Assembly (NCBI RefSeq): GCF_019203965.1
Contig: NZ_CP076448.1
Coordinates: 1,255,001-1,319,000 of the forward strand
Direction of reading: 5' to 3'
Origin: Elioraea tepida
GTDB lineage: Bacteria; Pseudomonadota; Alphaproteobacteria; Acetobacterales; Acetobacteraceae
Length of the DNA: 64,000 nt
The notes beneath the pieces were generated by a model. That model searched no databases, had not been told where the DNA came from, and saw only the letters and a list, made by a program, of their open reading frames with translations. This document shows, piece by piece, positions 37,612-46,720 of this stretch (position 1 is its first letter; each line of letters begins with the position of its first letter). The translations under genes were made by a program, and so were the position numbers.

Positions 37612-38574
37612 ATGACCGCACGCCTAAGCCGCGCCGCAGCCGCACTTCTCCTCGCGCTTTCCGCCGCCCTGCCGGCGGCGGCGCAGGAGCCGCTTCGCCT
37701 GATCGTCTGCGCTCCCGCCGGCTCGACGGTGGACATCACCGCCCGCCTCTGGGCCGAGGCGCTGAAGGACCGGCTCGGCCAGCCTGTGGTGGTCGAGCCG
37801 CGCGCGGGAGCAGGCGGCATGGTGGGGGTCGAGGCCGTCGCCCGGGCCCGGCCTGACGGGCTGACGGCGCTCGTCTGCTTCCCGGGAAGCTTCACCATGC
37901 GGCCGCATCTCGGCCAGCCGATGCCGGTCGATCCGAACACGGCGCTCACGCCGGTCGCTCTGCTCGCGACAGCCCCCTTCGTGTTCGCCGCCGATGCGCG
38001 GCTCGGCCGGACGCTGCCCGAGTTCATTGCGCGCGCGAAGGCCCCGGGGGCCGACCTCTCCTATGCCTCGGTCGGCAACGGCAGCCTCGCCCATCTAGGC
38101 ATGGAACTCTTTAAGGCCCGAACCGGGGTGGCGATGGTGCACGTGCCCTATCGCGGCAGCCCCGAGGCGGTCGCCGACATGCTCGCCGGACGGATCGCCG
38201 CCTTCATCACCCCGCTCTCCGCCGTCGCCGGCCACATCGAGGCGGGGCGGATCGCTGCCCTGTTCACCACCGGCCCCGCGCGCCTGCCGCAGCTCCCGGC
38301 GGTGCCGACAGCGCGCGAGGCGGGGTTGCCGGACCTCACGGTGGTGACCTGGCACGGGCTGTTCCTTCCCGCCGCCACGCCGGAGGCGGCTGTGGCGCGG
38401 CTGTCGCAGGCCGTGCTCGCCGCCGCGCGGGAGGACCAGGCGCTCCGCGACGGCCTCGCCCGCGCCGGCTCCGACCTTCCCGTCACGACGCCAGCGGAGG
38501 CCAAGGCGCATATCGCCGCGGAGAGTGCCATCTGGGCGCGCGTGATCGCCGAAGCGGGGATCAAGGCGGACTGA
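37612..38574 (+). CDS. Tripartite tricarboxylate transporter (Bug-type) substrate-binding protein
   Basis: 320-residue periplasmic binding protein with a Sec signal (LSRAAAALLLALSAALPAAA). The mature domain starts PLRLIVCAPAGSTVDITARL and has DRLGQPVVVEPRAGAGGMVG, SYASVGNGSLAHLGMELFKA and VHVPYRGSPEAVADMLAGRI, all Bug hallmarks. It is only distantly similar to the Bug protein near 7 kb. TctA/TctB membrane partners are absent nearby. The GAGG just before ATG 37612 is close but serviceable. The ligand is unknown. Confidence 0.9.
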   Translation: MTARLSRAAAALLLALSAALPAAAQEPLRLIVCAPAGSTVDITARLWAEALKDRLGQPVVVEPRAGAGGMVGVEAVARARPDGLTALVCFPGSFTMRPHLGQPMPVDPNTALTPVALLATAPFVFAADARLGRTLPEFIARAKAPGADLSYASVGNGSLAHLGMELFKARTGVAMVHVPYRGSPEAVADMLAGRIAAFITPLSAVAGHIEAGRIAALFTTGPARLPQLPAVPTAREAGLPDLTVVTWHGLFLPAATPEAAVARLSQAVLAAAREDQALRDGLARAGSDLPVTTPAEAKAHIAAESAIWARVIAEAGIKAD

Positions 38575-38588
38575 GCTTGCCCGCCGCA

Positions 38589-38607
38589 GAGCCGGCTGCT
38601 CCGGCTC
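38589..38607 (+). terminator. Hairpin downstream of the Bug-type gene
   Basis: GAGCCGG and CCGGCTC pair around a five-base CTGCT loop, 15 bases after the stop. No U-run follows. The remaining sequence to 38856 holds no gene that I can support. Confidence 0.4.
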
Positions 38608-38856
38608 CGGGGTGCGGCATCTGAGGCGCGACCGAAGGCGATCGGCACGTGCGAACCGGGAGGTTCGTTCGGGAGGAGCCGAATACCTCTCGATGAAACG
38701 CCAAAGGAGCCGCCCGTCTCTCGCGCCCAGCCTCGGATCGTCGCCCAATCGGTGCTCCGCCCGTGATCCGGTCGGATCGCGGCGAGCAAGGCCGCGCCCC
38801 CTTGCCCTCGCGTGCGTGATCGGCTGGCATCGCGCCGCACACAAGGGGGCCGAGGC

Positions 38857-39652
38857 ATGGACCTTCACCTGCGCGGGCGGACCGCGCTGATCTCCGGCGG
38901 ATCGAAAGGGATCGGCCGCGCCGCCGCCGAGAGCCTGGCAGCGGAGGGGTGCGACCTCGTGCTGGTCTCGCGCACCCTCGCCACGCTCGAGGAGACGGCG
39001 GTGGCGATCCGCGCCCGCCACCAGGTGTCCGTGCGCGTCCGTGCCGCTGACCTCTCCGTCCAAGGCGCGGCGGAGGACCTCTCCGCGCAGTTCCCCGATG
39101 TCGACATCCTGGTCAACAACGCCGGCGCCATCCCCGGCGGGTCGCTCGCCCAGGTGGACGGCACCACCTGGCGGCAGGCCTGGCAGCTGAAGGTGTTCAG
39201 CTACATCGACCTGTGCCGGGCCTTCTACCCGCTTCTCAAGGCGCGCTCCTCGCCCGCCTTACATTCCCTGCATCGTCAACGTGATCGGCAACGCGGCCGA
39301 GACGCTCGACCACGCCTATATCTGCGGCGTGACGGGCAACGCCGCTCTCTACGCCTTCACCCGCTCGCTCGGGGGGGCCGCGCCGAACGACGGCCTGCGT
39401 GTGGTCGGCCTCTCGCCGGGGCCGGTCGCGACCGACCGGTTGGTTAGCCTGATGCGCCGCAAGGCTGCCGATCGGAGGGGTGATCCCGAGCGGTGGCAGG
39501 AGCTGTTCGCGTCCATGCCCTTCGGCCGCGCCGCGACGCCGCAGGAGATCGGCGACATGATCGCCTTCCTCGCAAGCCCCCGATCCAGCTTCACGAGCGG
39601 CACGATCGTGACGATCGACGGCGGCATGGCCGCACGCTCGCGCGCCTTCTGA
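38857..39652 (+). pseudogene. Short-chain dehydrogenase/reductase, frameshifted
   Basis: NAD(P)-dependent Rossmann oxidoreductase. ATG 38857 opens the coenzyme loop TALISGGSKGIGRAAAESLA and the NNAGAIPGG motif near residue 90, and the frame runs to about codon 130 (YPLLKAR). It then turns into non-family sequence. The second half (IVNVIGNAAETLDHAYICG, then VTGNAALYAFTRSL, with LSPGPVATDR and a final GTIVTIDGGMA) continues in the +1 frame to 39652. A net extra base (or two missing) near 39242-39262 explains this, and the 796-nt length is not divisible by three. The YxxxK-type catalytic residues straddle the break: Y in DHAYICG, and the usual lysine position is N in this subgroup. May be a real mutation or a read error. 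Confidence 0.85.
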
Positions 39653-39662
39653 GGACAAAGCG

Positions 39663-40550
39663 ATGACGCAGCGGACCATCACGACGACCGACGGCGTGCG
39701 CCTCGCCGTCGAGGACACGGGCTCGGGCACGGCGATCCTGTTCGTGCACGAGTTCGCGGGCGACATGCGCAGTTTCGAGCCGCAGGTGCGGTTCTTTTCG
39801 CGGATGTACCGCTGCGTGACGTTCAACGCGCGCGGCTATCCGCCCTCCGACGTTCCGCCGGAGCCGGAGCGCTATAGCCAGGAGCGCGCACGCGACGACA
39901 TCCGCGACGTGATGGACGGGCTCGGCATCCAGGGGGCGCACATCGTCGGCGTCTCGATGGGCGGGTTCGCGGCGCTGCATTTCGGCCTCGCCTATCCCTA
40001 CCGGGCGCGGTCGCTCGTGCTCGGCGGTGTCGGCTACGGGGCGCCGGCGGAGAAGCGGGCGCAATTCGCCGAGGAGTGCGAGGCGGCGGCGCGGCGCTTC
40101 GAGACGCTGCCGATCGCGGAGGCGGCCGCGAGCTACGGCCGCGGGCCGACGCGCGTCCAGTTCGAGAACAAGGACCCGCGCGGCTATGCCGAGTTCCTGA
40201 GCGCTCTCGCCGAGCATGACCCGACGGGTTTGGCGAACACGCTGCGCGGCGTGCAAAAGCGGCGGCCGAGCATCTTCGACCTCGCTGAGGAGCTGCGTGC
40301 CCTCGCCGTGCCGAGCCTGATCATCACCGGCGATGAGGACGACCCCTGCCTCGAGACGAGCCTGTTCATGAAGCGGCAGATCCCCTCCTCCGGCCTCGTC
40401 GTCCTGCCCTGCACCGGGCACACGCTCAACCTCGAGGAGCCGGCCGCCTTCAACGACGCGCTCGCACGGTTCTTCGCTGCCGTCGAGCTCGGACGCTGGC
40501 CGCGGCGCGACCCGCGCTCGACGACGGGAGCGATCCTCGGCGCGCGCTGA
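39663..40550 (+). CDS. Alpha/beta hydrolase
   Basis: 295-residue alpha/beta-fold hydrolase. The nucleophile elbow is GVSMGG near residue 100. The acid is probably an Asp in TGDEDDPCLETS near 227, and the base is the His of PCTGHTLNLEEPAAF near 255. An oxyanion-loop HEF replaces the usual HG-[FW] near residue 29 (LFVHEFAGDMRSF). Related to esterases and C-C bond hydrolases such as 3-oxoadipate enol-lactonase, but the substrate is not predictable. It follows the broken SDR by ten bases and the two are probably one operon. Confidence 0.87.
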   Translation: MTQRTITTTDGVRLAVEDTGSGTAILFVHEFAGDMRSFEPQVRFFSRMYRCVTFNARGYPPSDVPPEPERYSQERARDDIRDVMDGLGIQGAHIVGVSMGGFAALHFGLAYPYRARSLVLGGVGYGAPAEKRAQFAEECEAAARRFETLPIAEAAASYGRGPTRVQFENKDPRGYAEFLSALAEHDPTGLANTLRGVQKRRPSIFDLAEELRALAVPSLIITGDEDDPCLETSLFMKRQIPSSGLVVLPCTGHTLNLEEPAAFNDALARFFAAVELGRWPRRDPRSTTGAILGAR

Positions 40551-40599
40551 GGCAGTCGCCTCGCGGCGTACACGGGCGCAAGCGTCGCGCGCGGCCGCG

Positions 40600-40628
40600 T
40601 TGACACGGGGGCACGCCGCGCCAACCTA
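40600..40628 (+). promoter_or_regulatory. Candidate promoter of the secreted protease gene
   Basis: TTGACA at 40600-40605 is a perfect -35 hexamer. The best -10 (AACCTA, 17-base spacing) is weak and lies only seven bases before ATG 40635, which would make a nearly leaderless message. Confidence 0.3.
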
Positions 40629-40634
40629 GCCGCC

Positions 40635-41816
40635 ATGCGGCCCTTCTTCGCCCTTCTCCTCGCCTCGGCCACGCTCACCGGCGTGCCCGCGCTCGCGGGC
40701 GAGGACAGGCGAGCGGATGCGCCCGACCGAAGCGGCACAGCGGCGATCGATGCTGCGATGGCGACGCTCGCCCAGATGCGTGCCCAGGCCTCAGCGGAGG
40801 CAAGCGAGCTCGTCGCCGCCATCCAGAGGCGGCTCGCGGCTCTCGGCTATGACCCCGGCCCGCCCGACGGCGTGATCGGGGCGCGCACCCAGTCGGCGCT
40901 CGCCGCGTTCCAGAGCGACCGCGGCCTTCCGCCGACCGGCCTGATCGACGGGCCAACCATCGCCGCCCTGCGTTCCGCCGCGCCGGCGGGCAGCGTCGAG
41001 GGCCCTGACGGCAAGCCGCCGCCGATCGCAGCGGCGCCGCGGCAGGGCGCGGCCGTCGTGCCGGGCAAACCACCGCCGCCAACCGGCCCGGACAGGCCGG
41101 AGCCGATCCGCGGCACCGGGGCAGCGACACCGCCGCAGGGGCAACGCCCATCCCCCGTTCCGCAGGACCCGTTCGCCCAGCGCCCGATGCAGCGGGCGAG
41201 CACCGGCACCGGGTTCGTCGTGGCGGAGGTGCGGCTGCTGACCAACCAGCATGTCGTGGCGAACTGCCGGGCGGTGATCGGCGTCTTCCCCGAGAACCGA
41301 CGCCACCCCCTGACCGTTCTCGCCGCCGACGCCCAGCGCGACCTCGCCCTTCTCTCGGCCCCGCGCGACGCCGGCCCTGCGCTTGCCTTCCGCGACGGCC
41401 CGCCGCGCCGTGGCGACGAGGTCGTCACCTACGGCTTCCCGCTCACCGGGATCCTCGGCAGCGGGCCGACGCTCACCACCGGCGATGTCAGCGCGCTCAC
41501 CGGGCTGCGCGACGACCCCAATACCTTCATCATCTCCGCGCCCGTGCAGAGCGGCAACTCGGGCGGGCCGCTGCTCGACCGTTCCGGCAATGTCATCGGC
41601 GTCGTCGTCGCCAAGCTGAATGCCCAGCGCGTGGCGGAGCGGATCGGCGACCTGCCGCAGAACGTCAACATCGCGATCCATGGCCGGGTGGCGATGGACT
41701 TCCTCCGTCGCCACGGCATCACGCCGCGCACCGCGCCCTTCACGGGAACGCGCCCGGCGGCGGAGGTGGGCGAGATCGCACATCCCTCGACCGTCCTGAT
41801 CGAGTGCATGCGCTGA
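40635..41816 (+). CDS. Secreted trypsin-like serine protease with peptidoglycan-binding domain
   Basis: 393-residue exported protein. A Sec signal occupies residues 1-21 (FFALLLASATLTGVPALAG). A peptidoglycan_binding_1 repeat follows near residues 60-115 (AIQRRLAALGYDPGPPDGVI), then a Pro-rich linker, then a chymotrypsin-fold domain. The triad is complete: His in VRLLTNQHVVANC, Asp in AQRDLALLSAPRDA, Ser in VQSGNSGGPLLDRSGN. No PDZ domain is seen. It would be tethered to or act near peptidoglycan, for instance in envelope quality control. Confidence 0.9.
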   Translation: MRPFFALLLASATLTGVPALAGEDRRADAPDRSGTAAIDAAMATLAQMRAQASAEASELVAAIQRRLAALGYDPGPPDGVIGARTQSALAAFQSDRGLPPTGLIDGPTIAALRSAAPAGSVEGPDGKPPPIAAAPRQGAAVVPGKPPPPTGPDRPEPIRGTGAATPPQGQRPSPVPQDPFAQRPMQRASTGTGFVVAEVRLLTNQHVVANCRAVIGVFPENRRHPLTVLAADAQRDLALLSAPRDAGPALAFRDGPPRRGDEVVTYGFPLTGILGSGPTLTTGDVSALTGLRDDPNTFIISAPVQSGNSGGPLLDRSGNVIGVVVAKLNAQRVAERIGDLPQNVNIAIHGRVAMDFLRRHGITPRTAPFTGTRPAAEVGEIAHPSTVLIECMR

Positions 41817-41962
41817 CCGGCGCAGCCGGGCCAATCCGCGACGCGGGATCGTGCCGAAAGGCGACGCATTTACGCGCGCCGCGCCGGGCGTGAGATTGAC
41901 ATGGTGCGCGCGCAAGCAGTGTGCGAGGATGTTTCGCCTGCAGCACTTCTCGGGGTGCGTCC

Positions 41963-43114
41963 ATGCCGACCCGGATCGCCGCCTTCAACGTCGAGAACCT
42001 GTTCGCTCGCGCAAAGGCGCTGAACGCCGACCGTCCGGACGCGCACACTGACATCCTCGAGGCGCACGCTGCGTTGAACCGGCTGATCGACCGCGTGACC
42101 TACACCGATCCGGTCAAGGCCGAGATGCTCCGCCACCTCGGCACGCTTGGCCTGCTTTGGAGCGACACGGCCGAGTTCGCGCGGCTGCGCCGGATCAGGT
42201 GGAAACTGATCCATCGCCCCCGCAACAGCAGTACCCCCGAGATCGTCGCCTCCGGCCGCGCCGACTGGATCGGCTGGTGCGAGCTCGTCGTCGAGCCGGT
42301 GAATGCGCTCGCGATGCAGCACACCGCGCTTGTCATCAAGGAGGTCGCCGCCGACATCCTCGCCATCGTCGAGGCGGAGAGCCGGCCGGTCCTGACCGCT
42401 TTCCAGGAGCAGATGCTCGGCGCCGTCGGCGTCACGCGGGAGGAGGCCTACCGGCGCGTGATGCTGATCGACGGCAATGACCGGCGGGGGATCGATGTCG
42501 GCCTCGCCACGCGCTCCGGCTATCCGATCAGCGCGATCCGAAGCCATGTCGATGATCGCGGGCCGAACGGAGAGCCCATCTTCAGCCGCGATTGCCCGGA
42601 ATACACCGTGTCGACGCCTTCGGGCGAGACGCTTGTTGTGTTGCCGAATCATTTCAAGAGCAAGTTCAGCGGCAATAGCTGCGCGAGCCGCGACAAGCGC
42701 AGGCTCCAGGCGAGAACAGCGGCCGGGATCTACCGGAGGCTCTGCAGCGAGGGGCACGAGAACGTGGTCGTGCTCGGCGACCTCAACGACACAGCCGACA
42801 GCGAGGAGCTCGCCCCGCTCTTCTGCGACACCGACCTCGTCGACGCCGCCCTCCATCCGGCCTTCACCGAGGTCGAGTTCCGGGGAAGGAGCGGCCGCGG
42901 CCTCGGCACGTTCGGGCTCGGCAACGACAGCGACAGGATCGACTACATCCTGCTGTCGCCGGCCCTGTCCCGCCGCATGGTCAGGGGAGGGATCTGCCGC
43001 AAGGGCGCTTGGCCCGGCGCAAGACCCAAGCGCTGGACGGTGTTCCCGACACTGACCGAGACCGTGCACGCCGCCTCGGACCATCATGCGATCTGGGTCG
43101 ATCTCGATCTCTGA
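41963..43114 (+). CDS. Endonuclease/exonuclease/phosphatase (EEP) family protein
   Basis: 383-residue DNase-I-fold hydrolase. Catalytic motifs appear in order: RIAAFNVENLFARAK (Asn) near residue 5, IVEAESRPVLTAFQE (Glu) near 135, the NHFKSKF loop near 228, VLGDLNDTADSEELAPL (Asp and Asn) near 268, and HAASDHHAIWVDLDL (Asp-His) at the end. Activity could be nuclease or phosphodiesterase. No signal peptide is visible. ATG 41963 begins directly with the first strand. TTGACA at 41896-41901 may be a -35 element. The adjacent short chaB gene may be co-transcribed. Confidence 0.87.
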   Translation: MPTRIAAFNVENLFARAKALNADRPDAHTDILEAHAALNRLIDRVTYTDPVKAEMLRHLGTLGLLWSDTAEFARLRRIRWKLIHRPRNSSTPEIVASGRADWIGWCELVVEPVNALAMQHTALVIKEVAADILAIVEAESRPVLTAFQEQMLGAVGVTREEAYRRVMLIDGNDRRGIDVGLATRSGYPISAIRSHVDDRGPNGEPIFSRDCPEYTVSTPSGETLVVLPNHFKSKFSGNSCASRDKRRLQARTAAGIYRRLCSEGHENVVVLGDLNDTADSEELAPLFCDTDLVDAALHPAFTEVEFRGRSGRGLGTFGLGNDSDRIDYILLSPALSRRMVRGGICRKGAWPGARPKRWTVFPTLTETVHAASDHHAIWVDLDL

Positions 43115-43211
43115 CGCGAAGCCGACATCCCCACGGGCGCCCGACACCGGTCGAGTGTGGCACGCTCGAGGGCGCATGCGCTCGCCGCGTCACGTCGTGT
43201 GATCTGCCCCG

Positions 43212-43418
43212 ATGCCCTACGCGACGAACGAGGACCTTCCGCCCGCCGTGCGTCACGCCCTGCCGGAACACGCCCAGGACATCTGGCGGGCGGCTTTCAA
43301 CAACGCCTGGTCACGGCTCCGGCCGGGCGAGGACGAGGCAACGTGCCACCGGATCGCCTGGGCTGCGGTGAAGCGTGTCTATGTGAAGGAGGGAGATGTC
43401 TGGGTCCAGCGTGGATAG
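43212..43418 (+). CDS. ChaB family protein
   Basis: 68-residue ChaB-domain protein. It begins MPYATNEDLPPAVRHALPEH followed by AQDIWRAAFNNAW and CHRIAWAAVKRVYVKEG. The family is named for a putative regulator of the ChaA cation/proton antiporter, but no direct evidence of that role exists here, and chaA is not adjacent. It lies about 100 bases after the EEP nuclease. A CCACGC/GCGTGG hairpin follows its stop directly. Confidence 0.88.
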   Translation: MPYATNEDLPPAVRHALPEHAQDIWRAAFNNAWSRLRPGEDEATCHRIAWAAVKRVYVKEGDVWVQRG

Positions 43419-43722
43419 CCACGCGCAGCCTGTGCGTGGAGATGTGGCGGTCCTGGAACGGCAGGATCGGGCCAGGCGTCGGGACCGCCCCCACCTCTAC
43501 GTCCGGAACGGGGACCAGGAGCCGCGGCCCAGAATCTATCGTCAAACCTCAAGCAGTTCAACGCCTACACGCCAACCGGCCGGGCGGTGTCGACGCGTCA
43601 TTTGACGCTTCGTGCCGTCGCAGCGAGGCGCAAGGGCCCGATTACACCGCCCGGTGATGCCGTGATCAACCCGGCGACCCACGTGCGTCTTTCAGGGACT
43701 GTCGGAGGACGGCGCTGCAGGC
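43419..43722. other. Intergenic stretch without a supported gene
   Basis: Between chaB and the tRNA 3' end. CCACGC (43419-43424) and GCGTGG (43434-43439) form a stem immediately after the chaB stop and may end that transcript. In the remainder no frame has a plausible start, ribosome site and codon bias. I see nothing else. Confidence 0.6.
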
Positions 43723-43796
43723 TGGAGCGGGTAGCGGGAATCGAACCCGCGCATTCAGCTTGGGAAGCTGACAGGCTACCATTACATCATACCCGC
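43723..43796 (-). tRNA. tRNA-Gly (anticodon CCC)
   Basis: Reading the minus strand, the acceptor GCGGGTA (43796-43790) pairs with TACCCGC near the 3' end, followed by discriminator T and an encoded CCA (43725-43723). The anticodon stem TCAGC/GCTGA encloses TTCCCAA, giving anticodon CCC for glycine GGG codons. The T loop GGTTCGAATCC is canonical. Length is 74 with CCA. The gene is divergent from metZ. Confidence 0.95.
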
Positions 43797-43883
43797 CCGT
43801 TGGCGCCCGAAGTGGAATATAGGGTGGCCGGGCTTGACCCTGCAAGTCGCTGCCCCTATCCGACGCGTCGGTGCGTCGGCACC

Positions 43884-43940
43884 CCTCGCGATTTGTCCGG
43901 CCAGCTTGCGGCGAGGTGAAACAAGCGCGCTAAAAGGCCG
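43884..43940 (+). ncRNA. SAM-II (metA alpha-type) riboswitch upstream of metZ
   Basis: Conserved SAM-II elements are present in order: CGCGATTTG (43887-43895), CTTGC (43905-43909), AAACAAG (43919-43925) and CGCTAAAAGG (43928-43937). CTTG pairs with CAAG. CGCG (43887-43890) can pair with CGCG (43926-43929). The TTT and the CTAAA supply the A- and U-rich strands of the SAM-binding pseudoknot. High SAM would repress the downstream methionine gene. The match was made by recall of the consensus, not a covariance search. Confidence 0.85.
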
Positions 43941-43945
43941 CGTGC

Positions 43946-43970
43946 CCCCCGAGCCGGGGGTCGCGACCCC
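43946..43970 (+). promoter_or_regulatory. Mutually exclusive hairpins between SAM-II aptamer and metZ
   Basis: CCCCC (43946-43950) can pair with GGGGG (43956-43960), or the same Gs can pair within the perfect palindrome GGGGTCGCGACCCC (43957-43970). Both stems cannot exist at once. They lie between the aptamer and ATG 44007 and could be an expression platform. Confidence 0.45.
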
Positions 43971-44006
43971 GTGGCCGGGCCCGGAGCGGAGAAGGGTCCG
44001 AGAACC

Positions 44007-45209
44007 ATGACCGCACGCAGCTATCGCCCCGCCACCCTCGCTGTCCATGCCGGGCAGACGCGCAGCCAGCATGGCGAGACGGCGGAGGCGCTCTTCCTCA
44101 CCTCAGGCTTCGTCTACGACAGCGCCGCCCAGGCCGAGGCCACCTTTCTCGGCACGGAGCAGCACTACCAGTATTCCCGCTTTGGCAACCCCACCGTCGC
44201 GATGTTCGAGGAACGCCTCGCCGCGCTCGAAGGCGCCGAGGCCTGCCGCGCCACGGCCACCGGGATGGCAGCCGTCGCCTCCGCCATGCTCGCGCATCTG
44301 AAGGCAGGCGATCGCGTCGTCGCCTCGCGGGCTCTGTTCGGCTCCTGCCACTGGATCGTCTCGACGCTCTTGCCCAAGTTCGGCATCGAGACCGAGTTCG
44401 TCGACGGCAGCGACCTCTCGGCATGGCGCAGCGCCCTCTCACGCCCGGCGCATGCCGTACTCCTCGAGACACCCTCGAACCCTTGCCTCGAAATTGTCGA
44501 TCTCCGCGCCGTCTGCGACCTCGCCCATGCCGCCGGGGCGACGGTGATGGTCGACAACGTGTTCGCCACCCCGCTTCTGCAGCGGCCGCTGGCCTTCGGC
44601 GCCGACGTGGTGCTCTACTCGGCAACGAAGCACATCGACGGCCAGGGCCGCTGTCTCGGCGGGGCCGTGCTCTCCTCGAAGGCCTGGATCGAGGGGACGC
44701 TTCAGGCCTTCCTCCGCAACACCGGCCCGGCGATCAGCCCGTTCAATGCCTGGGTGATGCTGAAGGGACTTGAGACGCTGTCGCTGCGGGTGGCGGCGAT
44801 GTGCCGCTCCGCCGCGCAGATCGCCGATTTCCTTGCGGGGCAGCCCGGTATCACGCGGGTGCTCTATCCCGGGCGGGCTGACCATCCGCAGCACGCACTC
44901 GCGATGTCCCAGATGTCGGCCGGCGGAACGATCGTCTCTTTCGAGCTCGCGGGCGGGAAGGCGGCGGCGTTCCGCCTGATCGATTCGCTACGGCTGATCC
45001 GGATAAGCAACAATCTCGGCGACGCGAAGTCGATCATCACCCACCCGGCGACGACGACGCACCTCAAGATCGGCGCGGAGGAGCGGGCGCGCCTCGGCAT
45101 CTCGGACGGGCTCGTGCGCCTCTCCGTCGGCCTCGAGGACCCGGCCGACCTCGAGGAGGATCTCGCCCAGGCTCTCGCCTCGGCCGCGGTCGCGCGGGCG
45201 GCTGAGTGA
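44007..45209 (+). CDS. metZ: O-succinylhomoserine sulfhydrylase
   Basis: 400-residue Cys/Met-metabolism PLP enzyme that makes homocysteine from O-succinyl- (or O-acetyl-) homoserine and sulfide. It starts [20 protein letters not shown]. It has [20 protein letters not shown], and the PLP lysine is in [20 protein letters not shown] near residue 207. [20 protein letters not shown]-like C-terminal sequence ([19 protein letters not shown]) is typical of MetZ. ATG 44007 is preceded by GGAGCGGAGAAGG-like purine sequence and by the SAM-II riboswitch, which fits a methionine-pathway role and favours MetZ over cystathionine gamma-synthase. Confidence 0.94.
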   Translation: MTARSYRPATLAVHAGQTRSQHGETAEALFLTSGFVYDSAAQAEATFLGTEQHYQYSRFGNPTVAMFEERLAALEGAEACRATATGMAAVASAMLAHLKAGDRVVASRALFGSCHWIVSTLLPKFGIETEFVDGSDLSAWRSALSRPAHAVLLETPSNPCLEIVDLRAVCDLAHAAGATVMVDNVFATPLLQRPLAFGADVVLYSATKHIDGQGRCLGGAVLSSKAWIEGTLQAFLRNTGPAISPFNAWVMLKGLETLSLRVAAMCRSAAQIADFLAGQPGITRVLYPGRADHPQHALAMSQMSAGGTIVSFELAGGKAAAFRLIDSLRLIRISNNLGDAKSIITHPATTTHLKIGAEERARLGISDGLVRLSVGLEDPADLEEDLAQALASAAVARAAE

Positions 45210-45336
45210 GTCGGCGGAAAGGGGGCGCGCGATGGCGTCACGTCCCTCTTGCCTTCGCGCGCGACTCGGCCGATACCGCCGTCGCGTCGCAGCCGCTGCG
45301 TCAGCCAGCGGTGGCGACCCTGACCCGGGGGAGCCG

Positions 45337-45744
45337 ATGAGTGAGGGCGGCTACAGTGCGACCACACGCGGAATTCGCGTCTCGGTCGAGCCCTTCTTCC
45401 TCGAGGAGCAGTCCTCGCCCGAGGACGGCCGCTACGTCTGGGCCTATCGGGTGGAGATCGTCAACGAGGGCAGCGAGACCGTGCAGCTGACCCACCGCAC
45501 CTGGTCGATCACCGATGCGCGCGGGCGGGTGCAGAAGGTTCACGGCCCCGGCGTGGTGGGCGAACAGCCTGTGCTCGCTCCCGGCGAGAGGTTCGAATAC
45601 ACCTCCGGCGCTCCCTTGAGCACGCCGTCGGGCTTCATGCAGGGCGCCTACCACATGGTCGTGCGCGACACGGGCGAGACCTTCGATGCCGTGATCCCGG
45701 CCTTCTCGCTTGACAGCCCGCATGCGGAGATGCGGCGCCACTAG
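45337..45744 (+). CDS. apaG: ApaG protein
   Basis: 135-residue ApaG-domain protein with an immunoglobulin-like fold, implicated in Co2+ resistance and Mg2+ efflux. The start [20 protein letters not shown] is typical. [60 protein letters not shown] and [10 protein letters not shown] are family blocks. ATG 45337 is preceded by GGGGGAG. It follows metZ with a 127-base gap. Its molecular activity is not established. Confidence 0.93.
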   Translation: MSEGGYSATTRGIRVSVEPFFLEEQSSPEDGRYVWAYRVEIVNEGSETVQLTHRTWSITDARGRVQKVHGPGVVGEQPVLAPGERFEYTSGAPLSTPSGFMQGAYHMVVRDTGETFDAVIPAFSLDSPHAEMRRH

Positions 45745-45842
45745 CGCGGCAGGCGGGCGGATGAGCGCCGAGCCGTCGGTGCCGCTGCCGTCCGCAGGCA
45801 GGAGCCGGGGGCGAACGGCTCGGGGCAGCCCACCGAAGGCGC

Positions 45843-45910
45843 CTCACGCGTGCGTGAGCGGGCTCTATCTGTCGTGAACGCTTGACGACGCGCTGGGCGG
45901 GAGCACCTTT
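45843..45910 (+). promoter_or_regulatory. Palindrome and weak promoter upstream of folE
   Basis: CTCACGC-GT-GCGTGAG (45843-45858) is a perfect inverted repeat. TTGACG (45882-45887) followed at 17 bases by ACCTTT (45905-45910) could be -35/-10. The whole 292-base gap between apaG and folE holds no supported gene. Confidence 0.35.
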
Positions 45911-46036
45911 GGCATGGTTGAGGAACCGGGGTGTCGGGCGCTTCGCCCGCTCCCTCGCGTATAACCCCGACGGAAGACGCGGGGCGAAAAGAACGGTCAT
46001 CCCGCCACCCGAACCGTCCGGAAGGACACCAGGCAC

Positions 46037-46684
46037 ATGAACATCCACGCACCCGCAGCCCTCTCCGCCGCCTCTGTCAGCCGCCCGCGCCCGACGCGCG
46101 AGGAGGCAGAAGCCGCCGTCCGCACCCTGCTGCTCTGGGCAGGCGACGACCCCGATCGCGAGGGCCTCGTCGACACGCCCGCGCGCGTGGTCCGCGCCTA
46201 CGAGGAGTTCTTCGCGGGCTACGAGATCGACCCGGTCGAGCTCCTCGCCCGGACCTTCGAGGAGACCGACGGCTACGACGAGATGGTTCTCCTGCGCGAC
46301 ATCCGGCTCGAGAGCCATTGCGAGCACCACATGGTGCCGATCATCGGCCGAGCGCATGTCGCCTACCTGCCGCACAAGCGCGTCGTCGGCATTTCGAAGC
46401 TCGCCCGCGTCGTTGAGGCCTATGCGAAGCGGCTGCAGATCCAGGAGAAGCTGACGGCGCAGATCGCCAACACGATCAATGACGTGCTGCAGCCGAAGGG
46501 GGTTGCCGTGGTGATCGAGGCCGCACACCAGTGCATGACGACGCGCGGCATCCACAAGCCGGGCGTGTCGATGGTGACAAGCCGCATGCTCGGGGCTTTC
46601 CGTGACGACCCGGCCACGCGGCGCGAGTTCTTGGCGATGATCTCGATGGGCGGAACCTCCGCACGCACCGCCTCGGAGGCCTGA
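46037..46684 (+). CDS. folE: GTP cyclohydrolase I
   Basis: 215-residue zinc enzyme converting GTP to 7,8-dihydroneopterin triphosphate, first step of folate (and other pterin) synthesis. Zinc and catalytic residues are visible in [20 protein letters not shown] near residue 97 and [20 protein letters not shown] near 165. [16 protein letters not shown] and [16 protein letters not shown] are also typical. ATG 46037 ([13 protein letters not shown]) fits, with AAGGACACC nearby as a weak ribosome site. A hairpin terminator-like structure follows. Confidence 0.95.
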   Translation: MNIHAPAALSAASVSRPRPTREEAEAAVRTLLLWAGDDPDREGLVDTPARVVRAYEEFFAGYEIDPVELLARTFEETDGYDEMVLLRDIRLESHCEHHMVPIIGRAHVAYLPHKRVVGISKLARVVEAYAKRLQIQEKLTAQIANTINDVLQPKGVAVVIEAAHQCMTTRGIHKPGVSMVTSRMLGAFRDDPATRREFLAMISMGGTSARTASEA

Positions 46685-46720
46685 GGCCCAGGGCGCTCGC
46701 CACCTGGCCGCAGCAAACGA

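Noticed and set aside
43723-43796. tRNA gene as an integration site for a mobile element
   Set aside because: No integrase, no flanking duplicate of the tRNA 3' end and no foreign-looking genes next to it.
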